Source of the DNA: Antrodiella citrinella
Lineage: Eukaryota > Basidiomycota > Agaricomycetes > Polyporales > Steccherinaceae
Length of the DNA: 64,000 nucleotides
Assembly: GCA_004802725.1 (NCBI GenBank)
Contig: SGPM01000058.1
Location: 41,961 to 105,960 of the forward strand
Reading direction: 5' to 3'
The translations under genes and the position numbers were made by a program. This document shows, one piece after another, positions 22,808 through 35,039 of the stretch; position 1 is the stretch's first letter; each line of letters opens with the position of its first letter. The notes below the pieces were generated by a model. The model did not search any database, was not told the DNA's origin, and saw only the letters and a program-made list of their open reading frames with translations.

Positions 22808-23385
22808 AAGCATAGTCGTCACTTCGTCAAGTCGCATCCTTTTCTCGTTATGAGGTTAGATTGGGTTGAAGCGAGGGATGTGGGGAAGCAGCGCTGCTGC
22901 CTAGGGCCGTAATGCACAACATGAAGCCCCGCACGCTTGGACCAACGGCTCCGTTGAGGGTAGTCGATTGGGAGCTGATGCGGCCCTAGATCTGGCAGTA
23001 TGTTTTTCTATTGTCTTCTTGTTCTTCTTCGTCATTGCACTTGACTCTTTGTCGATGTCCGCACCCTATATCCATGCATACTTTATGTCACTTTTATGGG
23101 AATAAATCAAGTTGTAAGAACAACGATACAGAAAGTGATTGAGCGTCAGTACTTGAAGACAATAGTCTTTTACTGATGTCTTTGTTCTCGTTCTGGTGCA
23201 CCGTTGATCATTTTGTCTCCAGCCCGGGACTCCTCTTGCTTATTACTCATAGCGGTACGACGACGCGTAGGGCCCGTTCTTCCCTCTCGCTGTCAATTGC
23301 GCCAAGTGGTGAGCTCATGGAACTGCATGATTTTCTCAAAATCGAGCTAACCGTCTACTTGCAGTCAACTTGCCATACGCCACAC
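22808..23385. other. 3' flank of RPL10A and upstream of the F-box block
   Basis: No supported gene. A frame starting at 23176 only leads into the broken F-box copy and need not be used. Confidence 0.45.
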
Positions 23386-24650
23386 ATGTCGTTGCAGCCG
23401 ACGACCCTTCAGATTCCGGAAGATGTGGTCAAAACCATTTTGGATCACTTGCATCATCGCCCCTCCCTCAGCGCCGTTTCCTTGCACAACGCCGTCTGTA
23501 CCACTCAATCGACCTTCCTTCCAGCTCTGCAGATCACAAATCCATGCTGCTTCTATTTGTCGAGTTTCTCGACACTGCTCCGCACGTTTGCAGTTTCATC
23601 CACACTCTTCACGTCTCCTCATTTTGGCACCATCTCGACTCGGTCTCTGTTTGAGCTACACGCCATCCTCCGAAAGCTGTCTGCTTTGAAAACCCTCACT
23701 CTCAGCCACGTCGGATTTTGGACCTTGGGTTACGTCCAGGTTGAGAAGCTGCACACGTCTCCTGCAGCCATTGAGATCATGGACGTCTTCTCAAACAGGA
23801 ACCGCGTAGCTGCCCTGCTCCGTCCGCTTTCAACGCCTTACACGCTCAACATTTGCCGCTTGGCCTTTCATGGAATTGGAATGGATCCACTAGCAACAGA
23901 CACTTACAAGCTTACTCACGCGCCGCGATCTCTCAAAATTAGAAGCAGCAGCGGCTTCGACTTCCTTGAGGACGTGGGGGTGACTAGCTCTCTCAGCGTT
24001 GATTTCATGAACATATTCAATCCCATGAGACTCGCTTCGTCACCCAATTCCTTTCTCACCGCTGTGGTAGTCTCCAGCATCTATTCTTGGACATATCCCA
24101 TTTGAACGTCTCGTTCGTCGCAGGTGAGTTTGTATCCGTCGCTTGCACGCCGTTCCACACTAACAGCGTGTCCGTGATAGACCAATTCCCCGTCCTCGCG
24201 ACGGTTTGTCCGACGTTGACGAGCATCGGCCTAGTGTTCGTGACGAGCGTGCACACAGCTGACTCCGATGCTCCCATCACCAACGTGCAAGGCGTCACGG
24301 CAGCGCATTTGGACCTGGTACTGAAGCTTCTGAGCTCTGCCAACATGGCTAGCCTCTTCCACATCATGTTCTGGGTCTGGGTCTACCTCGCTGGTGCTAA
24401 GGAGGTCAGGTATTTGGAGTCAGTCCTGCCTCATCCGAAGTTGAGGTTCGGGGGCAACTGGCACGGGCTTGCACACACCTTGGACAGGTTCCCGAACTTG
24501 GCATCTGTGAAGGTGCTACAGACGACGAGTGCGAATATGGGCCTCATGACAGATTCGGATTTTAGTACACCGCTGGAAGGCGTTTACCAGACTGAGCTGC
24601 AGAACATCTTCCCCTTGTTGCGTGAACGAGAACTCTTGCATCTCATTTAA
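23386..24650 (+). pseudogene. F-box/LRR-like family, copy 1 (frameshifted)
   Basis: Starts MSLQPTTLQIPEDVVKTILD like its intact neighbour at 24876. At about 23480 the sequence skips the equivalent of SRNYTAF, and the frame shifts so that AQRRLYHSIDLPSSSADHKS and FVEFLDTAPHVCSFIHTLHV lie in another frame. Near 23640 the frame returns (LRKLSALKTLTLSHVGFW, DVGVTSSLSVDF). The C-terminal exon (after an intron near 24124-24165) is open, with PLLRERELLHLI. A functional product would need both indels undone. I found no splice pair that bypasses the middle block while keeping the F-box-to-LRR order. Confidence 0.75.
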
Positions 24651-24875
24651 TGGATTTGGAGAAGGCATGCTGCTGTACTATAGCGATATATCTGCAGTAT
24701 GCATTTGTTTGAGCGTCAGTGTATAGATACTCATTCACATAGGCGCTATTCGACTTGTTCAGGCCGGCTTCACACCCGGGTATCTCATGCCATTTTTTCT
24801 CCTCTCTCCTCCGTGGTTAGTTCCTAAAGCCAATATCTCTTCAACTTGGACTGACTATATTGTTGCAGTTGACAC

Positions 24876-26182
24876 ATGTCGTTGCAATCGCGTCAAATTC
24901 CCCATGACATTGTCCGAGCGATCTTGGATCACTTGGACCACCTACCCTCTCTCGCCGCCGTCTCTCTGACGTCGCGAAACTATACTGCATTCGCACAACG
25001 CCGTCTTTACCACTCTGTTGTCCTTACCGCTACTGACAACTTGAAGGATACCCAAATATCCATCCTGCTCGGCTTCGTCAAGTTCCTTGACGGTGTACCG
25101 CGCATATGCACCTACATTCACGTTCTGTACATCCACTCCCGTCGGCTGCCATCGTTTCCGATCCCAGTGACTCAGTTGCACTCCGTCATCCGGAAACTTC
25201 CTGCTTTGCATACCCTCACTCTCAAGCTCATCGAGCTACGGACTGGGTCAGAGCTTATGTGCACGAAGCTAGACACTACTCTCACCACCATCCGACTTAT
25301 GGACGTTTACGCGAACAGACACGTCATACCTAGTCTCATTCACCCTCTTCCGCAACTGTACATACTCGACATCTGTGGCTCTATCCTTGACGTCACACTT
25401 GGAGAGGAACAAGCCGCCAGCATCACAATTCCTCACAGTCCGCAGTGCCTCAAAGTCAAGAGTGGCCTAGGATATACATTCCTCACGGACGTGGGGGTAA
25501 CTAGCTCCTTCAGCGTCGATTTCATAGACATTACTAGTCCCACCGATATCCACCGCATCTCGCATTTTCTCTCCCATCGATGCCGTAGTCTTCAGCATCT
25601 CTTCTTGAATTTGTGCTATTTCACCGCCTCTGATGGTGGTGAGTTCAATTTCCATGCCCATCATCGATTTGGAATGCTGATACTGAGGCTTCAATAGCGC
25701 AAATGCCTACTCTTGCGAGACCGTGGCCAAAGCTGCAGAGGTTAGACTTAGCTTTCATGTTGCGCGTCTCCGCGCACAGAAAGAGTGGCAAATTCAGATG
25801 GCCGGCGCGTCGCATAGCAGAGCAGTTCAGCATGGTACTAAACCTGCTCGAGTCTGCAAACCCGACCACTCTATCTCGCGTCGTACTCGGACTTCACCTT
25901 ATTGTTCACAGCAACGATAGCCGGGGTTCGCTCCGACCCGGTGTCAGGTTGGATTTCGAGGGAGACTGGCATAGGGTTGCACACGCCTTGGACAAGTTTC
26001 CAAACTTGACATCTGTGAAGATGCTGAAAGTTGAGATGTCTCCCAGCACTTCGTCGGTGTCGGCGGATAGGGAGTTCATCTCGGACTTGGACCGCAGCGC
26101 ACCGTTGGATACCGTATACCAGACTGAGTTGGCAAAAATCTTGCCTTCCTTAGACGAACGTGGATTGTTACACTTCAACTGA
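24876..26182 (+). CDS. F-box/LRR-like protein, copy 2 (intact)
   Basis: Two exons, 24876-25638 and 25698-26182, joined in frame with standard splice sites. The N-terminus has an F-box (IPHDIVRAILDHLDHLPSLA then VSLTSRNYTAFAQRRLYHS). The rest is an irregular leucine-rich array with TDVGVTSSFSVDF and ends LDKFPNLTSVKML ... LPSLDERGLLHF. By family, such proteins are presumed SCF ubiquitin-ligase adaptors whose C-terminal repeats bind targets; none here is characterised. It is the cleanest copy of the family in the window and the reference for judging the broken ones. It lies tandem with copy 1 upstream and copy 3 downstream. Confidence 0.86.
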
Positions 26183-26534
26183 AGAACTTGGGGAGAAGCT
26201 GTCGATATGTACATGAGATAGCGAGACTGCCACTGGATTTGTCCTCGTCGAAATCTTATCTGATCCAAGCTTATCCAAGTTTACACCCCGCTTATATTTG
26301 ACGCCAAACTGCCAGGCTGGATCACTTGAACTTGAACGAGTCCTATCCAAAGTGTATCATCTACCAAGGATAAACTGGAATGAGCGTGCTGCGAAGCAGT
26401 TCGTTCAAGTAGGTTGTTCACTGACATTTCTTGATAGTGCTGGTTCAATCCCTCTCGCGGTCAGTGTTTGTCACATCGTCAAATCCAGCTTCCGAACTAA
26501 TACAGCCTCCCAGAAACCAACATCATACCGCGAC
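26183..26534. other. Intergenic between F-box copies 2 and 3
   Basis: An open frame runs in from 26298 into copy 3. The F-box homology begins at the ATG at 26535, so this part is taken as 5' UTR and promoter. Confidence 0.45.
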
Positions 26535-27787
26535 ATGTCGCCGCGACAGGCTTCCGAGGGAGTACCTCGTGTCCCTTATGATGTTGTAGAGTCCATCCTC
26601 GATCATTTGTACGACAGTGCCCCCACTCTCCACTCCTTCTCCTTGGTTTCGCGACAACACACTGCACCTGCACAACGCCGACTGTTCCACTCAGCGAAGC
26701 TGCCTATCTCCTCAAGTATCAACTTTATTACCAATCAGCCCGCAGTAAGGCCAGAGGATTTCAGTCATTTTCTTGATACCGTCCCCCACATCCGACATGC
26801 CATCAGCACCCTCAACGTGTCTTCAGCTCTGTTCGGGCTCGAAGAGATCACCGTGGATGACCTGTATTCCATAGTGCAGAAATTGCCTGTTCTGCGCAAC
26901 CTTAGACTCTCGCATGTCAAACTCAAGACCCGTGCGTCCGAACAATCCTCATCTGTTCGCCTGGTCTATTCTCTGGTCGAGCTGAAGCTCATGAACGTCC
27001 TCTCGGACGAACACAGCTTCGCTACCCTTCTCCGCCCATTCTCGACACCGTACACTCTCGATATCTTTCGTTTGACAATTACCGATACCACGGACTCCCT
27101 GCCGATCGTCAAGCTGGATGTTGCTCCGCAGTGTTTGAAGATCAAACACGGCACAAGAGCTGTGTTCAAAGTGTTGACAGACTTACGTGTCTCCACCGCG
27201 ACGTCGCTCAGCATTGATTTCACCCACATGCGCGAGGACAGAGACATTTATGGTGCTGTCCTCTTTCTGAAGAACCATTGCTCGAACGTTCGGGTTTTAT
27301 ACTTGAACATGTGTCGACCCATGCCAGAATTTGGTGGTGAGTTCAACGGTGTTAATAAATCGCATGCATCAATTCTAACTTGCTCTTTAACCTAGTGCGA
27401 CATCCCCGAGCTGTCCTTGCGACCGCTTGTCCGCACTTGGAGACATTACACCTAGTCTTCAGTCCCATGCCCTCAGAGTTGAACGTCGCCACGGAGTGGC
27501 TGGGGACCGTCAATCCGAAGCATCTGCTGCGCATCGTAATCGGGCTTGATGTTGCCGATGATAGCACCCGGCGAGGTGATTGGGCGTATGAAGGCAACTG
27601 GCGCGGTCTTGTGTCCACTTTGGACAGATTCCCCCGTTTGTCGTCGGTGCGGGTGCTTGAGTACAGGGCGGTCGAGGAGGCCGACTTCATTGCGGACCTC
27701 CGTACGCCTTTGAGTTCGAGTGACCAGTCTCAGTTAACGAAACTTTTTCCTTCGTTGGCGCGTCAGGGATGGTTGCACTTCACTTGA
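26535..27787 (+). CDS. F-box/LRR-like protein, copy 3 (intact)
   Basis: Exons 26535-27336 and 27396-27787 join at GGTG|GTGAGT. The phase-1 intron position is the same as in copy 2. The F-box reads VPYDVVESILDHLYDSAPTL followed by HSFSLVSRQHTAPAQRRLFH. The LRR-like body carries RPFSTPYTLDIFRL and SLSIDFTHM, and the end is LDRFPRLSSVRVL ... FPSLARQGWLHF. The start at 26535 (gacATGTCGCC) sits at the same distance from the F-box as in copy 2. An SCF adaptor role is family inference. It is clearly diverged from copy 2, so the duplication is not very recent. Confidence 0.85.
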
Positions 27788-28017
27788 CGGAGGCTATAAT
27801 ACTCAGCTCGAAAAACCTAGACATCTGCAAATTGTATCGGGAGGCCACTAGTCAGGTCGAACTGCGTTATTACGGACAATTTTTGAGTAATCAAGAGTAA
27901 AGTCTCTCAATCGGAGTATGTAGTATACCCCAGAACATAAAGATTGATAACGTTTTGGGATACATCTACTCGGATGGTAGCAGCTGAGAGAGATACTGTT
28001 GAGAGCTATACTGAATG

Positions 28018-29815
28018 TTACGCGGCGCAACAGAGGCAATTCGAAGCCATTGACCACAAATCAAGAAGAGGCGAACAAATGGCCTCAGGTTCAAGCTTCA
28101 GCTCAGAAACAATGATGCCCATGTCACGAGCAACCTCTTTGGTGACGGGTCGCCTCTTCGGGTGCTGCTTCCAACACCTCTGGGTCAGAATCCACATGGA
28201 GTCGGATATGGGAAGCTCCGGTCGTTTCACATCGGCTCTGGGAATCTCTGCGTATTCATTTCGACCATAACGGTCGTTGGAGGTCTTTGGGGGGTTCGGG
28301 GGATGTGGCAACCGTTTCGAAGTTGCAGGTCGTTGGGGCCGGCGTCCGGATACGACAGCCTTACTCAGTCGGTGCTCGGTCTCATCACCGAATGGTGGAT
28401 TACCTGTGTAGAGCTTATCTCACTAATCAGATACTGTCTCAATTATGAAGGAAGAACTCGAATACCTCTATGACAGTGCATGCAAAGGCATACACGTCGC
28501 TTGCGGGAGTGGGCCGCCTCGACGAGTCGGAGCATGAGCACCTATTGAAGCTCTCGGGGCTATGGAGCTCTGGCGATCGATGCGCAAACCCGCCGCCGCC
28601 GTGCCTGGACGCGTAGTTGAAGGGGCTTGCGCCTGCAATAACCCCAAGTCCGAAGTCTGTGAGCCGCGCAACTTCGTTTCGCTCAATCAAGATGTTCTTC
28701 TAGACAGATATGACATATCAGTGCCGGATTTCTAAGGATTCGTGTAACACGCTCACGCCATGCAGGTCACCATGGACTATTTTCTCCTCGTGCAGATATT
28801 CGAGCCCAAGCGCAACTTGGTGTAACTGTAGGAGGGCATGTTCTCAGAGCGGGAACCGAAGCGTGATCAACACAATAATCATACCCATTTGTTGATGCGA
28901 GAAGGTAAGGACGTTACTTCAGAAGTTTCCCCTCCAGCGAGGATACGATTGCTATAATCCTTGACGTTCCCATGATCTGCATAAGGAAGGACCATGCATA
29001 TGTCAAATCCGGCACAGCTATACACACCCAACAGCGGCAGAACATGGGCATTGCTTAGCGAGACCCACAGCATCACTTCGCGACAGAAGTCCGGCGACAT
29101 CCCCTAGCACGAAGCATTATGATCAGCAAGAACGGCTTGATACAAGTTGACAGTCACTGACTCATACCTTGGGCCCTGCATTCTGTGGTCCCGAATTAGT
29201 CCAATTGCTAGAATTTGGAAGGATGCGTTTGAGAGCAACCGTCTTCAAGTTCTCTTCAACTTTTTGCTGCCCCAGAAAAATCTCCGCAAACCCGCCTGAA
29301 GTCACGCTGGGACCCGGGTTACGTGTAATGCCTTGTAAGATGATGGCGGAAGGTAGCTTGGCGAACTCAACGGCCAGCTTCATACAGATCCGCTTCAGCA
29401 CCGACGACAGTAGCTCCCAAGAGGTATTCTCGCTTTTCATCAGCTCTTCGGTGTCGGATGATGATCTCGCATTCAAATGCTATGACAATGACCAAAAACT
29501 CAGCCAGAGATCATCGCCATAACCATTACGCACGCACCTTCCACGCCATATCCAGAACTCTCTGTGCGTCCGGTTCATCTTTGGAGATATGTGAAACATC
29601 TGTACGCCTGTGGTCATTGAGTAATGCCTTGTGGACAAGATCCCTGAGGATACTCCTTGGGTGAGTGACTCCTAAGGCGGGTGTACTATGCGTCTTTGGC
29701 GAGTCAAATTTCTAAGAAAGGAGAATGAGTTAGAGGTAATTCCAGCGAGAGACACATGTTATATTGGACATACAGATGCTTCGTCAATCGTTCCATTAGG
29801 TGCCACTTCTTGCAT
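28018..29815 (-). CDS. Protein kinase with C-terminal CaaX-like motif
   Basis: Seven exons in frame: 29774-29815, 29538-29711, 29168-29479, 28885-29103, 28757-28825, 28466-28699, 28018-28413 (481 residues). Kinase motifs: Gly-rich loop TSGGFAEIFLG, VALK lysine (about residue 156), HGDLHG with catalytic Asp (about 269) then KNILI, and TDFG (about 287). Next come HRSPELHSP at the APE position and DVYAFACTVIELYTGNPPFG. This TKL-like form, with HGD for HRD, is common in mushrooms. The N-terminal ~110 residues are not recognised. The last residues are NCLCCAA, so the final four (CCAA) fit a prenylation box. It is divergent with the paralogous gene at 30732. Confidence 0.85.
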
Positions 29816-30731
29816 GAACGTTCTTATAGGGCTTCGAGCGACAGTTGTCGCAATGGCAAGTGGTACTAGTAGGCTACGCAGCCGGAAGTAACGACTTTGA
29901 TGTTGGATGATGCTTCGCGTTGAAATGCGTTATATAATATATGCATGCGTGTAGGGCATGCTGCGAACATGTTTCCTTGCGTGTCCTATCGAACAAGGAA
30001 TGTTAACCCAACTGTCACCAACATCAATGTGGCGTCACTTGCTTTGGCTGCGTACTAGCCACATTGTAAAGGCATGCCAGTGCGCGATGCAGGGAAGGCG
30101 CGACGGCGCGACTTGCATCGTGTAATCGGAGCTTCAAATAAAGCTGTAGTCGGAAGTGATTTGAAGAGCCGCCTGAAGACACCAGCGAGCGGCCAGCGAG
30201 ACCCAGCTTCAAGTAGAAGCTTGAAGTTCACTATACGCCGACAATCATGAAACGTGGGGTAAGTCAGTGGGTGAATCGGACCCTCTGACTCTGAGCCTAG
30301 CTGAACATCGTATCTCACCATGTGATGGTCAGACTTTCCGACTTTCCGTATCTCAAGAGGTTTTACTATGTCCATGAATCGGCACTTCAATGGCCGCAGT
30401 GGTTGTCACTGACACGTGCCGTTGAGCGAGATTATGGAACCTGAATGTAAGTAATTTCCGCATCGTGCTTTGATTGTGGCTCATATTTAGAAGAATTTTA
30501 CACAGTTTTCGGGGTGTGTGCACACCATGCTATTGGCACGTAATCCGAGAACCACTCGATTCAATTCTCTTCCATTCAACCACATTTGTACATGCTCTCG
30601 CTCCGAGTCGTGCCTGCAGCATGTTAGCAGAAGCGCATATAAGTCTAGTCTTCTGAACACTATCTCCCTCACGCTTGGTACCTCTATTGACTCAGCAAAT
30701 TGACACAAGGCGGACGACATACTGAGCTCCA
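29816..30731. promoter_or_regulatory. Shared intergenic region of the divergent kinase pair
   Basis: 916 bp between the two start codons of the head-to-head kinase paralogues. Minus-strand frames at 30055-30390 and 30487-30744 are open but show no recognisable protein. The region must hold the promoters of both genes. I see no defined operator. Confidence 0.5.
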
Positions 30732-32380
30732 ATGACTGAAACATCTGTCAGTTCCATTTCTCCAGTCCTTTCTGTTTGACCACTCACTTCCCGATGTTCT
30801 TACCAGATTTCTCGGACGGATAATCGGGAGATTCCATCGGATATTTGGAATTTTATCGACAAGGCAATCCCTACCGATTCTGAAGCCATCGACATCTCTC
30901 ACATACCTCTTGTGCACGCTCAGGAAGTGATAGACACTGTTTGGGAGGTATGTGCGTCTCAGCTACGACGACCTTTCTTAAAATTGATATTTGCTCATCC
31001 CTTGATAGCTTCTAGCTGAGAAATCGACGGCAGACAAGTCCGACGTCAGAATATCAGTACAAAGCGAGGACAGATATCGAGAAGTGGTTCCGGTAGCGCT
31101 CCTGCGGCTGTGTATGAAGCTCGCGGTTCAGTATACTAAGGTGCCTTCCACGATCATCCTGCAAGGTGTCAGCCGTGGTCCGGACGACATGTATATAACC
31201 AATTTGTCCTCCAACATCTACGTCGGACAGTATAATGGAGAGAAGGTGGGACTCAAGAGTCTTCGTGCTCATTCCAGCGGGTCGAGCGTCACGCGCGGTG
31301 CTCAGCCTCAGGTACGTTGCACCTATCAAAAGGCTGCTGTCTTCGCTAACAAGGAGTGTATGTAGGGGATGCTTCAGGAATTCTGTCGCGAGATGATCTT
31401 GTGGAGTAGATTGCACCACATACACGTTCTACAGGTCTACGGTATGTACGAAGACACTGAATACGGTATATGCATGGTAATTCCTTGGGCCGCTCACGGA
31501 AGCGTGAACGAATACCTTACCACGCTTCGTGAGAACGGGGCCATGTCAAAAGAGGCTTTACCTCCTCGCTTCAACAAATGGGTGAGCAGGTCACATATTC
31601 TGGGAGAGACAAGCTCTTACACGCGCATATAGTTGTGCCACGTCGCGCTTGGACTCGAGTATTTGCACCAGGAGAAGATCGTCCACGGAAATTTACATTG
31701 TGTGAGTGTTGCCACATGTCTACCACATACGTCTTACGGAGCCCATATTGAGATATCTTATGCTTCAGGGAAGTATCGTAATTGATGTGGGCGACAATGC
31801 TCTCCTCACCGATTATGGGCTCGGGGTCCTCCCAGAGGCATCCCCGCTCAATTACGCGTCCACGTACGGGGGAGGTGGATTTACACACCGCGCTCCTGAA
31901 CTTCACGATCCTGAGGTCTTCGGTATGACTTTACCGAGCTTGACACCCAGGACTGATGTCTACGCTTTCGCGTGCACTGCTGTTGAGGTAGCTCATCTTC
32001 AGTTCTGAACAGAACAAGACACTAACTTATTAAAGCTTTACACAGGCAAACCACTCTTCGGTATCATGTCGTTTTACGAGATCAGCATCACTATAGTGTC
32101 AGGACGCAGGCCACAGCGACCAACGGAGCGTCCGGACTCGCCTGAAGTGAACATGTCCGACTCCATGTGGTTTCTGACGCAACAGTGCTGGAAACAAGAA
32201 CCTGGAGAACGACCGATCGCCCAAGATGTTACGCGCGATATGGATATCATTGCATCTGGGCAAGAGCTCGTGCAGCGCAAGGGAAAGAAGCGCTCATCCA
32301 ACGAGTACCCACCGGAATCCTCAGACCAGGCATCGCCGTTTCCATCCATCGGAGGCTGTTGCCAGTGCCTCATTGCGTAG
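30732..32380 (+). CDS. Pseudokinase paralogue with C-terminal CaaX-like motif
   Basis: Seven exons in frame: 30732-30746, 30807-30947, 31009-31311, 31366-31581, 31633-31701, 31769-31987, 32036-32380 (435 residues). The exon plan mirrors the divergent kinase. Shared blocks include ALGLEYLHQEKIVHG, SPLNYAS, GGGGFTHRAPELHDP and SDSMWFLTQQCWKQ. Differences fall on catalytic positions: the Gly-rich loop is TNLSSNIYVG, the catalytic Asp of HGD is Asn (HGNLHC, about residue 245), and DFG is DYG. A lysine remains at VGLK (about 135). Catalysis is therefore unlikely. The protein ends CCQCLIA, a CLIA prenylation-type box. It probably acts, if at all, as a membrane-attached regulator or scaffold. Confidence 0.84.
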
Positions 32381-33166
32381 CAGTCGCTCCCTAGTCACGG
32401 AGGAGGTAGGCCCAAGCGTAGAAGTGAATATCCGGTACGTTCAGGACATGTCTCTTCATTGAATCAATCGTGGATTCTTATGGACTCGTTCATAGTGAAG
32501 TAGAGACCATGAGAGAGGAGATCACTACGACTTCGAGTTGACTACACATCTATACACTTCTTAGCAGGGGGTCCGCGACATGTAGAACTCTCAGTGTCGA
32601 ATATCATGCTGTCGCGATCGCGATGGTCTCAGGCCCGAACGGTGGCGAAAATACCTGTACGGATGTTATTGAGGAGTGAACCGGATCTGCAGCGTTGATC
32701 GGGGGCATGAAGTGGCTGATTTGGAGGTCGCAAGGTGTGGCAAGGGGTCAGAGAAGGGCGATGATGGCATGTGTATCTGTAATGATACCCTTCAGTACGC
32801 CGCCATACTCGAACAAAAGACGTACGTGATCGTGCTTACGGTGGCTCTGCAATGTCTGCATTTCTGGAGCTTGAAGCTTGACTTTTGGTTTGCGCCAAGT
32901 TCCTCCACTCGTGTCCATCAGTATCAACCTCTTACTCAACGGGCCACTGTGTACTGCGGAACCTAGGTATAAATTCTCGCCACTGCATTCGGTATCATCT
33001 CCTTTCACCTCCCGCATCGGTCGGCTTGTCATTGAAAGACATGCAGTTGTATGTTCAATTATATACATCATGTGGGAATGTGAATTACAGTCATGAAGAA
33101 AGCCTGGAAACCGCTACCGTACAAGCCGATGTGTCACCGGGCCGTCACCTCGGGATTCGTCCAATA
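32381..33166. other. Intergenic region, no gene recognised
   Basis: Separates the pseudokinase from a broken F-box copy on the other strand (tail to tail). Open frames here are short and not protein-like. Confidence 0.45.
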
Positions 33167-34478
33167 TCAAGCAACACGCAGCAAGCCTCGATCGTACAAC
33201 GAGGGCAGTCGTTTCGTCAACTCAGCCTGGACAAAAGAATCCAAGGGGGAATACATGTGCGAGGGGGAATGGCTGTTAAGATGCCTATTGTAGTCAAAAT
33301 GGAGCATCCTGAGAGAGGTCAATCGACGAAACTTGTCCAGCACGCTCGCGAGTCCCCGCCAATCGCCCGAGTCCGCCCATCTCGCATCGTCGTCGGATCT
33401 CATCGAGGAGAAGTGGAAGTCTATGGCGAGCACAACCCTGTTCAGGTTCTGTGTGTTGGACGAGTCAAGCAGGGACGTGGCGAAGTTGAAGCCATGGACT
33501 TCAGTAATCGTCCGCCGGCACCATTGACGCGTGGACGCGCCCTGAATGTCATGTACAGGCCTTCCAGTGCAGGACACGCTGTTTCGAGCCAAGGAAATTG
33601 CGCTATTGAATTACAGTAGTCAGTTATGGAGACAAAATACACTTACTGTCATCCGAGAGCGGAACGGACAATTGCAAGTCACAAAGCTTCAAATCCAGAT
33701 GTCGAAGGGAAGAACAATGGTGGGAGAGGAAGCGCACGATGTCAGGGACGTCGTCACCAATAGTGAATATAAAGTCAACGGTTAGCGAGTGGGACACCCC
33801 AATGTTGGAAAGAAATCTGAATCCCGTCACATAACCCACGATCTCCAAATTCTGCGGAGGCCTGATCTTGACATCCGGGTCCGATCGATATGCCGTTGTA
33901 GGAAGTTCAGATAAGTATATTTTGAGGGTGTATAGTGTGGAAAAGGGCTGGAGAAGAGCGAGGCAGTGTCTGTCTGCGACTATGCCGCAGAGTACGATAG
34001 TGCTTGCCGGCGAAGGCATCAACGACGTGGAAATGTAGTCCTTGACGGGGAGCTCACCGAACCGAAGTTCAATGTTTGTAAGGGAGAATGTGCAGAGACG
34101 GGATAATTTGCGGATGATAGTATGCAGATCTCGGACAGCAACGAATTCGCTGCTGGCCATGGGACATTTGATGTGGAGTTGTTGGATAAATGCGCAGATG
34201 CCAGTGTGCGAAGTACTGTCCACTGTCCAGAAACCCGATAAAGCGAGACGGCAGAGTAGAATATCCGGGATCATCTTGAGAGGAGACACCTTGGATATTC
34301 AGCTCAACGTATCGGTACAACCGACGTTGCGCAGACGCAGTATAGTGTCGTGAGGTCAGGTCAGAGAGAAGGATTTGAGAGTGATGAGCTCGTGGTGCAG
34401 ATGATCAAGGATGGACTCAATCACATCGTGAGGGATCTGAATCACTCTCAATTTTGACGGGTACCGTAGGGATTGCAT
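33167..34478 (-). pseudogene. F-box/LRR-like family, copy 4 (frameshifted)
   Basis: The start at 34478 leads to IQIPHDVIESILDHLHH and LITLKSFSLT, then a stop. The cause is visible: tgacc is doubled at about 34345, and removing one copy restores SRHYTASAQRRLYRYVELNI. A second frame change near 34200 separates RFIGFLDS from TGICAFIQQLHIKC. The central exon (to about 33640) keeps FLSNIGVSHSLTVDF. In the last exon ACPALEGLYMTFRARPRVNG and ITEVHGFNFATSLLD lie in different frames. The C-terminus LPSLYDRGLLRV ends at 33167. With at least three disruptions it is a pseudogene. Confidence 0.82.
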
Positions 34479-34793
34479 GTCTTGAGAGCTGAAAAACGTC
34501 GATGCATATCAACATCAATCACCGAAGATCTGAAGACCTGAGACGGAGTGAACTCACTGATTTGTGGATGAATTGAACGATAGAGTTGAAATCCGAGTCG
34601 AATCTGTCGCAAAACCCTCTTCAAGCGATCATGCAGTGATCAGCAGAGTCCGGGTTAAGCTAAGAGTCCAAGATGATCGTTTGACGTCGCCCATCACGAC
34701 GACAAAGCCAGGTAAGTGCGAGAGAGTTCACACGTGCGCGCGCCGCGGTTCACGCACTGCAGGCGAGCACTGGCACTGACAAGATAGCAGGTA

Positions 34794-34812
34794 AGTGAGT
34801 GAGTGAGTGAGT
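34794..34812 (+). repeat. AGTG/GTGA tetranucleotide microsatellite
   Basis: Nearly five perfect tandem units of agtg in non-coding sequence. Confidence 0.9.
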
Positions 34813-34876
34813 ATAATTCCAGACCTGGAGAAGTAATAGTATCACGACATACAATTCCATGAGAACAAGGAGGAAA

Positions 34877-34931
34877 CTGTTTGGTGCTGTTGTGCTGCGC
34901 CCCCATCAAGCGTCCTGAAATCGGACGTCAT
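34877..34931 (+). repeat. Dispersed short repeat, copy A
   Basis: About 55 bp starting ctgtttggtg, with core cgcccccatcaagc and ending in gacgtcat. It matches 37228-37281 on the same strand at roughly 80-85% by eye. No terminal inverted repeat or target duplication was found. Confidence 0.65.
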
Positions 34932-35039
34932 GGTTTTCAACCCAGTTTCGCATGACATACACGACTGATTCTGGATCTTACTCACATTACTAGTACGCTT
35001 AGGAAATTCTACTAACATGAAGTGATCAGTTGTCTGATC

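Larger units (their letters stand above)
34479..35039. other. Intergenic region with microsatellite and dispersed repeat
   Basis: No gene recognised. It contains the AGTG microsatellite and one copy of the dispersed repeat listed separately. Confidence 0.5.

Noticed and set aside
29168..32380. Kinase pair as a two-component or phage-defence type system
   Set aside because: Domain content is a eukaryotic TKL-like kinase with introns; nothing prokaryotic or mobile is nearby.
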